Origin: Gammaproteobacteria bacterium
GTDB lineage: Bacteria; Pseudomonadota; Gammaproteobacteria; Thiohalobacterales; Thiohalobacteraceae
Direction: 5' to 3'
Length of the DNA: 16,125 bases
Assembly (NCBI GenBank): GCA_016214925.1
Contig: JACRMO010000269.1
Location: forward strand, 1-16,125
Shown: one piece after another, positions 7,179 through 14,774 of the stretch
Layout: each line of letters begins with the position of its first letter
Position numbering within the stretch: the first letter of the stretch is position 1
The notes under the pieces: generated by a model
What the model was told of the DNA's origin: nothing
Seen by the model: the letters and a program-made list of their open reading frames with translations, nothing else
Databases searched by the model: none
Translations under genes and position numbers: made by a program

Positions 7179-9273
7179 GTGGCAGACATGAAGATCGGTG
7201 CATATATCTGTAAGGGCTGCGGACTCGGCGAACGCCTGGATACCAAGCAGCTCGTCAACATCGCCAGCCGTGAAGGCAAGGCCGGCGTCGCCAAAGAGCA
7301 TGACTTCCTGTGCTCCGCCGCCGGCGTCGAGATGATCCAGAACGACATCAGCAACGACGGCGTCAACCGCGTCGTCATCGCCGCCTGTTCGCGCCGTGCC
7401 AAGACCGAGGCGTTCAACTTCGACGGCGAGGTCACTCTGAGCCGCGTGAATCTGCGCGAAGGCGTGATCTGGGTGCGCCCGGACACCGACGAAGCGCGAG
7501 AACTCACCGAGGAAATGGCGGCCGACTACGTGCGCATGGGCTGTGCCGAGGCCAAGTACATGACCCCGCCGGCGTCCGCGCAGGAAAAGGGCAGCAACAA
7601 TCACCTGCTGGTGGTCGGTGGCGGCATGTCCGGCATGACTGCGGCGCTCGAAGCGGCCAAGGCCGGCTATCCGGTGACGCTGGTGGAGAAGACCGGCGCG
7701 CTGGGCGGCGCCGCGGCCAACTTCTACAAGCGCATCCCGGACCGCAGCCCCTACGCCGAACCGATGGATACCGGCGTCGCGGCGATGATCGCGGCGATCG
7801 AGGCCAATTCCAAGATCAGCGTGAAGCTCAACTGCACCATCACCGCCCGAACTCGGCGCCGGCAAGTCCGCCGACGTGGTCGATCAGATGGGTCTGGAAA
7901 AACTCGCGAAGGCGGCCAACGGCGGCGCCATCAAGCGCCCGTCCGATGGCAAAGAGATCAAGAAGGTCGTGTTCGTGCAATGCGCCGGTCAACGCAGCGA
8001 CAAGGAAGGCCATCTGAACTACTGCTCCGGCCATTGCTGCTCGACGTCCATCAAGCAGGCGATGTACTTCCGCGATCAGAACCCGGATATCGAAACGACC
8101 ATCCTGTTCACCGATCTGCGTACTCCCGGCGCGCCCGGCGAGGACTTCTACCGCAGCGGCCAGGAAAAGGGCGTGACCTTCCGCAAGGGCGTGGTCAGCG
8201 ATGTATCGCCGGCCGGTGCCAGCCTCAAGGTGAAGTTCAAGGATCTCATCCTGAACGAAGACATCAGCGAAGACGCCGACTTGGTCGTGCTCGCCACCGG
8301 TCAGGTTGCCAACGCCGGTGTCGACATCGATGTTGTGAAGCAGGACGAACCGGGTGAATGGAAGGTGAATGCCGACTCCATCCTCAACATGAACTATCGT
8401 CAAGGCAAAGACCTGCCGCACCTCAAGCACGGCTTCAACGACTCACACTTCATCTGCTTCCCCTACGAGACGCGCCGCACCGGCATCTACACCTGCGGTC
8501 CGGTGCGTCGTCCGATGGATATTCCGCAGGCGATCGAAGACGCCACCGGCGCCACACTGAAGGCTATTCAGTCCATGGAGAACGCGCAGCTCGGTCGCGC
8601 CGCGCATCCGCGCTCCGGCGACTTGTCTTATCCGTCGTTCCGCAAGGAAGGCTGCACGCAGTGCAAACGCTGCACCGTGGAATGCCCGTTCGGCGCCATC
8701 GACGAAGACGAACGGCGCTTCCCGGTGTTCAACGAATCGCGCTGCCGCCGCTGCGGCACCTGCATGGGCGCCTGCCCGGTGCGCGTGATCTCCTTCGAGA
8801 ACTACTCGGTCGACACCGTCGGTCAACAGTTGAAGGCCGTCGACATCCCCGACGAGTTCTCCGAGAAGCCGCGCATCCTGGTGCTGGCCTGCGAGAACGA
8901 CGCCTATCCGGCGCTCGACATGGCCGCCATGCAGGGCTTCCAGTACAGCGCCTTCACCCGCGTGATTCCGGTGCGCTGCTTAGGCAGCGTGAACACCATC
9001 TGGATCACCGACGCATTGAACTCCGGCTACGATGGCGCGGTGCTGATGGGCTGCCAGAAGGGCGAGAATTATCAGTGTCACTTCGTGAAGGGATCGGAGC
9101 TCGCGCATGTGCGCATGAGCAAGATCGACGACACGCTCAAGACGCTCAATCTCGAACCCGAGCGCGTCGCGACCTATGAAGTCGCCATCACCGACATCAA
9201 GCGCGCGCCCGAGTTAATCAACGATATGGCCGCGACCATCGAGCGCGTCGGCATGAGCCCGTTCAAGTTCTAG
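7179..9273 (+). pseudogene. qmoB: qmoB, interrupted by an apparent internal deletion with frameshift near 7846
   Basis: QmoB joins a HdrA-like flavoprotein, two [4Fe-4S] clusters and a MvhD-like domain. The first part reads well from the GTG at 7179 (GGAGG 8 nt upstream): MKIGAYICKGCGLGERLD, then Rossmann motif GGGMSG (147-152) and SVKLNCTIT (~214-222). From about 7846 that frame turns into arginine-rich nonsense, staying open by chance to 8357. The family sequence resumes one frame over with PELGAGKSADVVDQMGLEK. Compared with the paralogue QmoA, the part carrying the ATGW motif and its surroundings (~40 residues) is absent, so more than one base is missing. Joined product would be ~697 aa, short of the ~750 expected. 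Either an assembly collapse or a real lesion; the neighbouring genes are intact, which favours an error or a very recent mutation. Confidence 0.8.
7876..9273 (+). CDS. qmoB: C-terminal part of QmoB (second half of HdrA-like domain, two 4Fe-4S clusters, MvhD-like domain)
   Basis: This is the intact downstream frame of the broken qmoB, 465 codons from GTG 7876; family sequence already starts at about 7846. Residues counted from 7876: VQCAGQRSDKEGHLNYCSGHCC (35-55, in outline) of the HdrA core; a later nucleotide-binding ATG motif, VVLATG (137-142); two ferredoxin motifs, C260-xx-C263-xx-C266-xxx-C270-P and C290-xx-C293-xx-C296-xxx-C300-P; then a MvhD-like domain (~332-460) with C339, C368, C393 and C401, as in the small [2Fe-2S] subunit linking hydrogenase to heterodisulfide reductase. 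No ribosome binding site precedes 7876, so it is unlikely to be a separately translated gene. hdrC starts 10 bp after its stop. Confidence 0.8.
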   Translation: MVDQMGLEKLAKAANGGAIKRPSDGKEIKKVVFVQCAGQRSDKEGHLNYCSGHCCSTSIKQAMYFRDQNPDIETTILFTDLRTPGAPGEDFYRSGQEKGVTFRKGVVSDVSPAGASLKVKFKDLILNEDISEDADLVVLATGQVANAGVDIDVVKQDEPGEWKVNADSILNMNYRQGKDLPHLKHGFNDSHFICFPYETRRTGIYTCGPVRRPMDIPQAIEDATGATLKAIQSMENAQLGRAAHPRSGDLSYPSFRKEGCTQCKRCTVECPFGAIDEDERRFPVFNESRCRRCGTCMGACPVRVISFENYSVDTVGQQLKAVDIPDEFSEKPRILVLACENDAYPALDMAAMQGFQYSAFTRVIPVRCLGSVNTIWITDALNSGYDGAVLMGCQKGENYQCHFVKGSELAHVRMSKIDDTLKTLNLEPERVATYEVAITDIKRAPELINDMAATIERVGMSPFKF

Positions 9274-9283
9274 GAGCCCAGCA

Positions 9284-9910
9284 ATGAGCAATTACAACCA
9301 ACAGATGGTCGAGAAGTTCGGCGGCAACTTCCTTAAGGAAGTCGAAGCGAACGTCGAGGAAGGCGATTGGGTCAAGATGTGCATGCAGTGCGGCGTGTGC
9401 TCGGGTTCCTGCCCGCTCGGCCCGCACTGGGAACATCCGCCGCAGGAGATCTTCATGCTGATCCGCGCCAACAAGCGCGATGCAGTGCTGCAATCGGACT
9501 CGATGTGGATGTGTACCTCCTGCTACAACTGCATCGCCCGTTGCCCGCGCGGCCTGCCGATCACCCACATCATGCACGGCCTGGCCACTTACGCGAAACG
9601 CCTGGGCGTCGCTCCGCAACAGCAGCAGACCGCCAAGTTCGCGCAGCTGTTCTGGAACAACCTGACCAAGACCGGCCGCGTCAATGAGCTGAAGCTCGGC
9701 TTGCAACTGTACTTCATGAACGGCTTCGGCGAGGGCGTGAAGACCGCGCTGAAGATGAAGGACATCGGTCTGGGCATGTTGAAGACCAAGCGCATGACGC
9801 CCCTGGAACTGCTGGGCGGTCATGGCTGCAAAGACGCCAAGGGCCTGCACGCCATCCTGGCCAAGGCCCAGGAAATCGAAGACGCCAAGATTGGCAAAGC
9901 CGGCGCCTGA
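9284..9910 (+). CDS. hdrC: HdrC-like iron-sulfur subunit of the Qmo complex
   Basis: A 208-aa soluble protein with two [4Fe-4S] motifs: C33-xx-C36-xx-C39-xxx-C43-P and C77-xx-C80-xx-C83-xxx-C87-P. In heterodisulfide reductase this subunit carries electrons from HdrA to HdrB. In the standard Qmo complex the same domain is the N-terminal half of QmoC, fused to a membrane cytochrome b. No membrane helix is present here, so this is the separate, soluble form. Start ATG has AGGAG 8 nt upstream. It sits 10 bp after qmoB and 14 bp before hdrB, so it is translated from the same message. The C-terminal half is lysine-rich and alpha-helical in appearance. Confidence 0.92.
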   Translation: MSNYNQQMVEKFGGNFLKEVEANVEEGDWVKMCMQCGVCSGSCPLGPHWEHPPQEIFMLIRANKRDAVLQSDSMWMCTSCYNCIARCPRGLPITHIMHGLATYAKRLGVAPQQQQTAKFAQLFWNNLTKTGRVNELKLGLQLYFMNGFGEGVKTALKMKDIGLGMLKTKRMTPLELLGGHGCKDAKGLHAILAKAQEIEDAKIGKAGA

Positions 9911-9924
9911 GGAGAGAAATTCAC

Positions 9925-10824
9925 ATGGCTAAGAAATCCTATTCGTTCTACCCCGGCTGTTCTTCGCAGAAGGCGGCCTCGGCGTCCAACTATCAGGTGT
10001 CCGTCAACGCGATGTGCGATGTGCTCGACATCGAGTTGAACGAGATCCCGGACTGGAACTGTTGCTCCGCGTCCATCGGCTACGCCGGCGGCGGTGAGCT
10101 GCCGCGTCTGGCGCTGTCGGCGCGCAACATGGCGCTGTCGGAACAGGCGCATCCGAATCAGGACATCGTTGCTACCTGTGCCGCCTGCTGGCTCGCCACC
10201 AAGGAGACCCAGGAGCGTCTGCACGACGACGGCGATCTGATGGCCGAGACCAACAAGGCGCTGGCCGAGGCCGGTCTGCGCGTGAAGGCCGACAAGAAGA
10301 TCCGTCACATGGTCGAAGTGCTGATCGAGGACTTCGGTTACGACGAACTCGGCAAGCATGTGAAAAAGCCGTTGGAAGGCATGAAGATCGCCGGCTACGT
10401 CGGCTGTCAGACCAACCGCCCGTTCGGCATCGCCGGCGAGTCCTTCGAAAATCCGAAGTATCTCGACAAGCTCATCACGACGATGGGCGCCGAGGCCTGC
10501 GAGACCTACGAGAAGAAAGTCTCCTGCTGCGGCGGCGCGCTCGCCTTCTCCGAACCGGAAAAGAGCCAGGCGCTGATCAAGGACATCATTGAATCCGCCT
10601 ACGACAACGGCGCCGACATGATCGTCACGCCCTGCCCGGTCTGCCAGATGAACGTCGAGGTCTATCAGGACCAGATCAACGCCAAGTACGGCACCAAGTT
10701 CAAGATGCCGACGGTGTACTACTCGACATTGATGAGCGTGGCCTACGGCAAGTCCTACAAGGAATCGGGCCTGGATGGGCAGATTATTCCTGCAAAGCAG
10801 TTGGAGAAAATTGCCGGGAAATAA
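9925..10824 (+). CDS. hdrB: HdrB-like subunit with two CCG cysteine motifs
   Basis: A 299-aa protein with both CCG domains complete: C12-x33-C46-C47-x37-C85-xx-C88 and C161-x39-C201-C202-x34-C237-xx-C240. In methanogen HdrB these cysteines hold two unusual [4Fe-4S] clusters at the disulfide-cleaving site. In Qmo operons lacking qmoC, HdrB and HdrC are thought to hand electrons to an as yet uncertain partner. The first motif reads WNCCSAS rather than the usual CCG, which is common for the N-terminal copy. The ribosome binding site is GAGGAGAG, about 9 nt upstream. It is the last gene of the operon; a palindrome and an intrinsic terminator follow. Confidence 0.93.
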   Translation: MAKKSYSFYPGCSSQKAASASNYQVSVNAMCDVLDIELNEIPDWNCCSASIGYAGGGELPRLALSARNMALSEQAHPNQDIVATCAACWLATKETQERLHDDGDLMAETNKALAEAGLRVKADKKIRHMVEVLIEDFGYDELGKHVKKPLEGMKIAGYVGCQTNRPFGIAGESFENPKYLDKLITTMGAEACETYEKKVSCCGGALAFSEPEKSQALIKDIIESAYDNGADMIVTPCPVCQMNVEVYQDQINAKYGTKFKMPTVYYSTLMSVAYGKSYKESGLDGQIIPAKQLEKIAGK

Positions 10825-10833
10825 CTGTACTCG

Positions 10834-10861
10834 ATGGGGACAGACTTAAGTCTGTCCCCAT
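10834..10861. repeat. 28-bp perfect palindrome without loop
   Basis: ATGGGGACAGACTT is followed directly by its reverse complement, centred on CTTAAG. It lies 9 bp past the hdrB stop and 11 bp before the terminator stem. It resembles dispersed palindromic (REP-like) units or a protein-binding site; the family is not known to me with certainty. Confidence 0.9.
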
Positions 10862-10872
10862 GAATTGCTGAT

Positions 10873-10904
10873 AAAGCCCCTCTTCGGAGGGGCTTTTTGT
10901 TTTC
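10873..10904 (+). terminator. Intrinsic terminator of the qmo-hdr operon
   Basis: Perfect 10-bp stem AAAGCCCCTC / GAGGGGCTTT with a TTCG tetraloop (10883-10886), followed by TTGTTTT. The flanking A run on the left means it may also work weakly for the minus-strand oxygenase gene coming from the right. Confidence 0.93.
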
Positions 10905-10922
10905 CGTTTGCGGATGCGTTTT

Positions 10923-10962
10923 CGCGACGCCGACCACCGGGGAATCCGGGATCGGCGTCGCG
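10923..10962. repeat. GC-rich stem-loop, 11-bp arms, at the end of the oxygenase gene
   Basis: CGCGACGCCGA (10923-10933) pairs exactly with TCGGCGTCGCG (10952-10962); the loop is 18 nt. It begins 9 bp after the stop of the minus-strand oxygenase gene. No T run follows on that strand, so it may protect the mRNA 3' end rather than terminate alone. Confidence 0.75.
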
Positions 10963-10970
10963 GCGTGCGG

Positions 10971-11615
10971 TTAACGGAAAGGCGGTCCATGCACCCAGGA
11001 AACCAGCGAGAGCCGTTGTCCGCGCGTCACCGGACGCACCTGATGCAGCATATAGGTGGGGAAAATCACCAGCGTGCCCCGCTCGCGCGGCACAGTCTGA
11101 GTTGAATCGATGAACTCCAACTCCCCGCCGTCGTAACTCGCGGGGTCCGAAAGCTGCACAGTGATTCCAAGCTTGCGCGTCGACAGGTATCCCTTGCCAA
11201 TATCCATATGCGCGTTGAGAAACCCACCCGTAGGGTATACGTATAACTGCGCCCCTTCAAAAAAGCCCGCGAGTTCGAAACGGAAGTGATTCATCAGATC
11301 GCCGATGGCAGACTCCAGCCTCTCGAAGATCCAGGCCGTACGCTCGTCCGAATAGAAGGTGGCCACGACGGTATTGCGATTCCGGTAGGAAACATTCTGA
11401 CCTCCGTCGCCGGTACCCGCAGTTTTGGATGAATAATGCTCGCGCAGCCGAACGATCTCATTGCATTCGCTTTCAGAAAAATAGCGAATGCGGCCCGCGG
11501 GAAGTACTAAACCATCGTTGTGCGGCAATGTAGGATTGACCATGCCTGCGGGCGGCGTAACCCAGCGCAACAGCCTAATCCTGTTTGAATCCTGCCCCTG
11601 TACCTGGAATGACAT
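10971..11615 (-). CDS. 2-oxoglutarate/Fe(II)-dependent dioxygenase (PKHD/prolyl-4-hydroxylase-like)
   Basis: A 214-aa enzyme of the 2OG-Fe(II) oxygenase superfamily, hydroxylating an unknown substrate. Numbering from the GTG one codon earlier (11618): iron ligands H137-x-D139 in NAHMDIGKG and distal H192 in YMLHQVRPV, with R202 ten residues on (GQRLSLVSWVHG) to bind 2-oxoglutarate. The SYDGGELEF segment between them is typical of the PKHD-type group. The ATG at 11615 is preferred: GAGGGG lies 8 nt upstream. The adjoining GTG at 11618 is 5 nt from the same site and is possible. The gene converges on the qmo-hdr operon, with a stem-loop just after its stop. It appears to be a single-gene unit. 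Related bacterial proteins occur beside TonB-dependent siderophore receptors, but none is present here. Confidence 0.9.
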   Translation of the reverse strand: MSFQVQGQDSNRIRLLRWVTPPAGMVNPTLPHNDGLVLPAGRIRYFSESECNEIVRLREHYSSKTAGTGDGGQNVSYRNRNTVVATFYSDERTAWIFERLESAIGDLMNHFRFELAGFFEGAQLYVYPTGGFLNAHMDIGKGYLSTRKLGITVQLSDPASYDGGELEFIDSTQTVPRERGTLVIFPTYMLHQVRPVTRGQRLSLVSWVHGPPFR

Positions 11616-12017
11616 CACAGTGCCCCCTCGGTTTTTATTGTCTACGATATACTGCCTCCACTAACCTACCTGCTTGTGTACTGCGCATTTCAAGATATAG
11701 CCCAAGCATTGAAATTGCGCAATAAGGGCCCGCACCCAACGCGTCATGATGACGTGACAGGTGTAAACAGTTGATCAGAAATGCCTATCGATTCAATCGA
11801 ATCGATGCAAAAACCGCGTGGCAGTCAATGACCGTCGGACATCCGTACCAGCCTTTCTCCTACGCATCCAGTAGGCCGCGGCCCCGGCCATGTATTTCAG
11901 CAATGACAAACGATGCCTTATCCGTAATTTTATAACGGGTGACATGGCAGAGTTCAACGTGACTGTAGCGGTCGGGGTACTTGGAACGAAGAAGCTATCA
12001 TGCGCCGAAACATCGCT
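11616..12017. other. Non-coding region with an inverted repeat at 11787-11806
   Basis: About 400 bp between the oxygenase start and the transporter stop. The base composition is less GC-rich than its neighbours and no ORF has recognisable similarity. It contains ATCGATTC (11787-11794), a 4-nt spacer AATC, and GAATCGAT (11799-11806), a perfect 8-bp inverted repeat about 170 bp upstream of the oxygenase start, plus a CGTCATGATGACG palindrome near 11741. The promoter of the oxygenase must lie here, but I see no convincing hexamers. Confidence 0.4.
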
Positions 12018-12971
12018 TCAATCCCGCCTAACGCGCTCCAGCCGCGCCAATACAATCGCCCACAACACCATCAGCGCGCCCACGCTCTGCCAGGTGCGCA
12101 ACGATTCGTCCAGCAACCACCATGCCAGAAACGCAGCGATCACCGGTTGCAGCAACAGCGTCAGTGATGAAAAGGCTGCCGGCAAGTGAGCGAGCGAAAA
12201 AGTGATCATGCCTTGTCCGCCTGTGTGTGAGATCAGAGCGAGCCCCGCCAGGATTGCCCAGCCGTAAGCGGTATAGGCAAGAATATCTGTCTCGACGTAG
12301 ACTGCGACCGGTAGCAACATCAATGCGCTCACCAAACCGCTGACAGCCATCACCAAAAAAGTGGGTAAGCGCCGGCGTAGACGACTCACCGTCAAGATGT
12401 ATCCCCCGTAGAACACCGCTGTCAGCAGACCGAGGGCATCGCCGGCCAAGTGTGCATGATCGAGTTGCAGGCTGTCACCCATCAGGGTGGCTGCGCCCGC
12501 AATACCCAATGCCAAGGCCACCAGAAATTTCACGCTGAAGCGTTCCTTGAACAGCAGCCAACTGCCGATAGTGACGAACACCGGCGCAAAATTTGCTAGC
12601 AGCGTGGCATTGGCCACGCTGGTCAACATGATGGAAGTGTGCCAAGCGATCAAATCCAGCGCGAACAGCACACCAGCCAGAAACATATACAACCAATCCC
12701 GCGGTCGCGTTCCATCGCTCGGAAAATTCCGCTCGGTATCATGTGCCACAAACAACCACAGAACCGGCAGCGCCAGATATACCCGGTAAAATGCTGTGGC
12801 CAACGGCCCGATTTCCGACAGCCGGACGAAGATAGGCGAAAACGCAATGCAGACCGCACCGATCAGTAGGCGCGGCAGTGCATAGGTGTGTGTGGCGCGA
12901 TCATGCATGGCGCGATCATAACCACTCCGGCGCGTTACTGGCAGAGGGATTATTCTCGAGTGGATGCTCAC
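12018..12971 (-). CDS. EamA-family (DMT superfamily) transporter
   Basis: A 317-aa inner-membrane protein with about ten hydrophobic helices in two EamA halves. Recognisable are the first-helix AFSPIFVRLS, then TAFYRVYLALP, LTSVANATLLANFAPVF at the end of the first half, and SSLTLLLQPVIAAFLAWWLLDE in the second. Such proteins export small metabolites or amino acids; the substrate cannot be read from the sequence. The GTG start at 12971 has GAGGG six nt upstream; an ATG at 12908 is an alternative that would drop 21 non-hydrophobic residues but lacks a good ribosome binding site. It is divergent from the HTH-Ogt gene, sharing a 93-bp intergenic region. Confidence 0.9.
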   Translation of the reverse strand: MSIHSRIIPLPVTRRSGYDRAMHDRATHTYALPRLLIGAVCIAFSPIFVRLSEIGPLATAFYRVYLALPVLWLFVAHDTERNFPSDGTRPRDWLYMFLAGVLFALDLIAWHTSIMLTSVANATLLANFAPVFVTIGSWLLFKERFSVKFLVALALGIAGAATLMGDSLQLDHAHLAGDALGLLTAVFYGGYILTVSRLRRRLPTFLVMAVSGLVSALMLLPVAVYVETDILAYTAYGWAILAGLALISHTGGQGMITFSLAHLPAAFSSLTLLLQPVIAAFLAWWLLDESLRTWQSVGALMVLWAIVLARLERVRRD

Positions 12972-12991
12972 CTTTGACCCTCGTTAACATG

Positions 12992-13013
12992 ATCGAAGCA
13001 AACGACCTTCGAT
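12992..13013. promoter_or_regulatory. Inverted repeat in the divergent promoter region, possible operator
   Basis: ATCGAAG (12992-12998) and CTTCGAT (13007-13013) are perfect 7-bp arms around an 8-nt spacer. The site lies midway between the DMT transporter start (12971) and the HTH-Ogt start (13065). It could bind a regulator, perhaps the AraC-type protein encoded next to it; this is inference. Confidence 0.35.
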
Positions 13014-13064
13014 TACCGCAAGAATCGGGTGGCCGCATCCACTCTGCAACGGCAGAATGTGCCC

Positions 13065-13910
13065 ATGAATGACTACGACCGCATCGCGCGTGTCATCCGT
13101 TATCTGGATGAGCACCACACAGCACAGCCCGATTTGGCGATGTTGGCGGACTATGTCGGCTTGAGTCCGTTTCATTTTCATCGCCTATTCTCATCCTGGG
13201 CGGGGATCACGCCAAAGGATTTCCTGCAATGTCTCACGCTGTCACATGCGAAGACACTGCTGGTTCAAGGCAATAGCGTGCTGGACGTCGCCATGCGGTC
13301 GGGACTCTCCGGGCCGGGGCGCCTACATGATCTCTGTGTAAATCTGGAAGCCGCCTCGCCCGGCGAAGTTAAATCCGGCGGCGCGGGTTGGACAATCTCG
13401 GCCGGTTTTGCCGACACACCCTTCGGACGGTGCCTGGTAGGCGAGAGTCCGCGCGGTATTTGTCATCTCACCTTCGTAGACTCTGAAGATGGCGCGGCGG
13501 AATGGATAATGCTTCAAGCACATTGGCCACAGGCACGCTTGCATAGAGACGACACACGCGCGGTGCAATTGACCGCCCGGATTTTCGAACGCTCCACTGA
13601 AACCCATTCGCAGCCTCCCTTGCGTGCGCTCGTCCGTGGCACGGCGTTTCAAGTGCAAGTATGGCGGGCGTTGCTGCAGGTGCAACCCGGCACACTTATC
13701 AGCTACGGACACCTAGCCACGGCACTGGGAAAACCGTCCGCGGCCCGCGCCGTGGGGACTGCGGTGGCGCAGAATCCGTTGGCCTACCTGGTTCCATGTC
13801 ATCGGGTGATACGCGAGACCGGCGTGGTCGGCGATTATCACTGGGGCCCGGTTCGCAAACGCGCGATACTGGCTTGGGAGAGCGCTCCGAATTTCACCGT
13901 ATCTCAGTAA
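13065..13910 (+). CDS. Ada-like fusion: AraC-type HTH plus O6-alkylguanine-DNA alkyltransferase
   Basis: A 281-aa protein. The first ~110 residues are an AraC-type DNA-binding domain (ARVIRYLDEHH, then DYVGLSPFHFHRLFSSWAG and LEAASPGEVKSGG). The C-terminal half is an Ogt/MGMT domain with the acceptor site PCHRV at 244-248, the cysteine being C245, plus the helix ISYGHLA and ARAVGTAVAQNP. It takes alkyl groups from O6-alkylguanine or O4-alkylthymine in one suicide reaction. Unlike E. coli Ada it has no N-terminal zinc domain, so the phosphotriester-sensing cysteine that turns Ada into an activator is absent. The ATG at 13065 was chosen because family members begin MNDY-x-RIA; an upstream GTG at 13029 is in frame. 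The ribosome binding site is weak. A DUF4177 gene follows 23 bp later. Confidence 0.93.
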   Translation: MNDYDRIARVIRYLDEHHTAQPDLAMLADYVGLSPFHFHRLFSSWAGITPKDFLQCLTLSHAKTLLVQGNSVLDVAMRSGLSGPGRLHDLCVNLEAASPGEVKSGGAGWTISAGFADTPFGRCLVGESPRGICHLTFVDSEDGAAEWIMLQAHWPQARLHRDDTRAVQLTARIFERSTETHSQPPLRALVRGTAFQVQVWRALLQVQPGTLISYGHLATALGKPSAARAVGTAVAQNPLAYLVPCHRVIRETGVVGDYHWGPVRKRAILAWESAPNFTVSQ

Positions 13911-13933
13911 CCGCACGACACAGGACCCGCCCC

Positions 13934-14146
13934 ATGAAAGAATATAAAGTCGTCATCTATCGCGAAGGCCTGCTCGGTTCGCTGTTTCTGGGTGAATCCA
14001 AAGTCGACCCGGACAACTTCAGTGAATTTCTCAATAGCCACGCCGCCGAAGGCTGGCGCGTCGTCACCATGGAAAAGGAAATCCGTCGCATGTTGCTGGT
14101 TTCCAGCCGCGAGGCCTATCTAGTCGTGATGGAACGCGACCGATAA
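13934..14146 (+). CDS. Small DUF4177-like protein
   Basis: A 70-aa soluble protein starting MKEYKVVIYREG. It shows the DUF4177 pattern: an initial beta strand Y-K-V, a central NSHAAEGWRVVTM (residues ~35-47), and a final strand EAYLVVMERDR. The function of the family is unknown. It has no strong ribosome binding site and starts 23 bp after the HTH-Ogt stop, so it is probably on the same transcript. It also lies in the 3' part of a longer open frame that begins inside the HTH-Ogt gene; only the portion from 13934 resembles a protein family. Confidence 0.75.
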   Translation: MKEYKVVIYREGLLGSLFLGESKVDPDNFSEFLNSHAAEGWRVVTMEKEIRRMLLVSSREAYLVVMERDR

Positions 14147-14294
14147 ATCCACAGCACACAACCGCGACAATGTAAGTCTCGTGCAAGTTTGAAAAATGGT
14201 CCTTCGGTTATATAGCCAATCCCTTCCGAACCATGGCAGACTAATCGCGCCGCCTCCCCACGCGGCCCATTACAACAATCACGAGTTCGCCATT

Positions 14295-14534
14295 ATGCAA
14301 CGCTCACCCGACATGCCACTCTGGGTCTTCCTGGGTCTCAGCAGTATCAATACGCGCAAAGGTGCGCTGATTCTGTTCTGGAGTTGCTTCGCCTTCAGTG
14401 TTGCCTGTATCCCCCTGGCCTACTACCAATGGGTGCAATGGGTGGACTGGAGTTGGGTAGCAATTATGTTCCCATGTTCTTTGTGGTATTGGCTGTGCAT
14501 CCGCTGGATCGACAAACATACCGGCTGGGCATAA
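14295..14534 (+). CDS. Small two-helix membrane protein, unknown function
   Basis: A 79-aa predicted inner-membrane protein with helices at ~22-43 (ALILFWSCFAFSVACIPLAY) and ~52-69 (WSWVAIMFPCSLWYWLCI), separated by a short tryptophan-rich turn, with a charged end (RWIDKHTGWA). I do not recognise the family. The ATG at 14295 is a choice between several in-frame starts; 14313 would also keep both helices, and upstream 14196 would add a stretch that looks non-coding. No clear ribosome binding site is seen. It lies between the DUF4177 gene and a diguanylate cyclase on the same strand; the 148 bp before it hold no gene. Confidence 0.55.
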   Translation: MQRSPDMPLWVFLGLSSINTRKGALILFWSCFAFSVACIPLAYYQWVQWVDWSWVAIMFPCSLWYWLCIRWIDKHTGWA

Positions 14535-14774
14535 ATTCGAAACGCTCTAAACCTCGCCTCCGAAATCCGACAAGCATCACAGTTGGAGTGCCAGATTCCA
14601 CCACGTCACAGCGCCCATACCCCGCATCTGCTAGACTCTGCCCATATCCCGGGCCCGGTAGAACGTGAATGTCTGGCGCGGCTACGCCGCATCGACATTC
14701 CCGCGACGCATCAACAACCCCTCACCGGCTGCACGTCAACGCCACCTCCGCAAATGCACACTGAGGTATTTGCC

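Noticed and set aside
5865..7865. A 666-codon open frame on the minus strand over qmoA and the start of qmoB
   Set aside because: It is antisense to genes with clear family motifs, its protein is a low-complexity Gly/Ala/Val/Asp/His-rich mix with no recognisable domain, and such frames are common opposite GC-rich coding sequence.
7179..8357. Treating the first qmoB frame as a 392-aa protein in its own right
   Set aside because: The last ~170 residues after 7846 are Arg-rich and match no domain; they are the out-of-frame reading of real qmoB sequence.
7876..9273. Treating the downstream qmoB frame as an independent, normally translated gene
   Set aside because: There is no ribosome binding site before GTG 7876, family sequence starts upstream of it, and the protein would start in the middle of a FAD domain.
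11890..12189. A 99-codon plus-strand frame beginning in the non-coding region
   Set aside because: It overlaps the 3' end of the DMT transporter on the other strand, has no ribosome binding site and shows no recognisable protein features.
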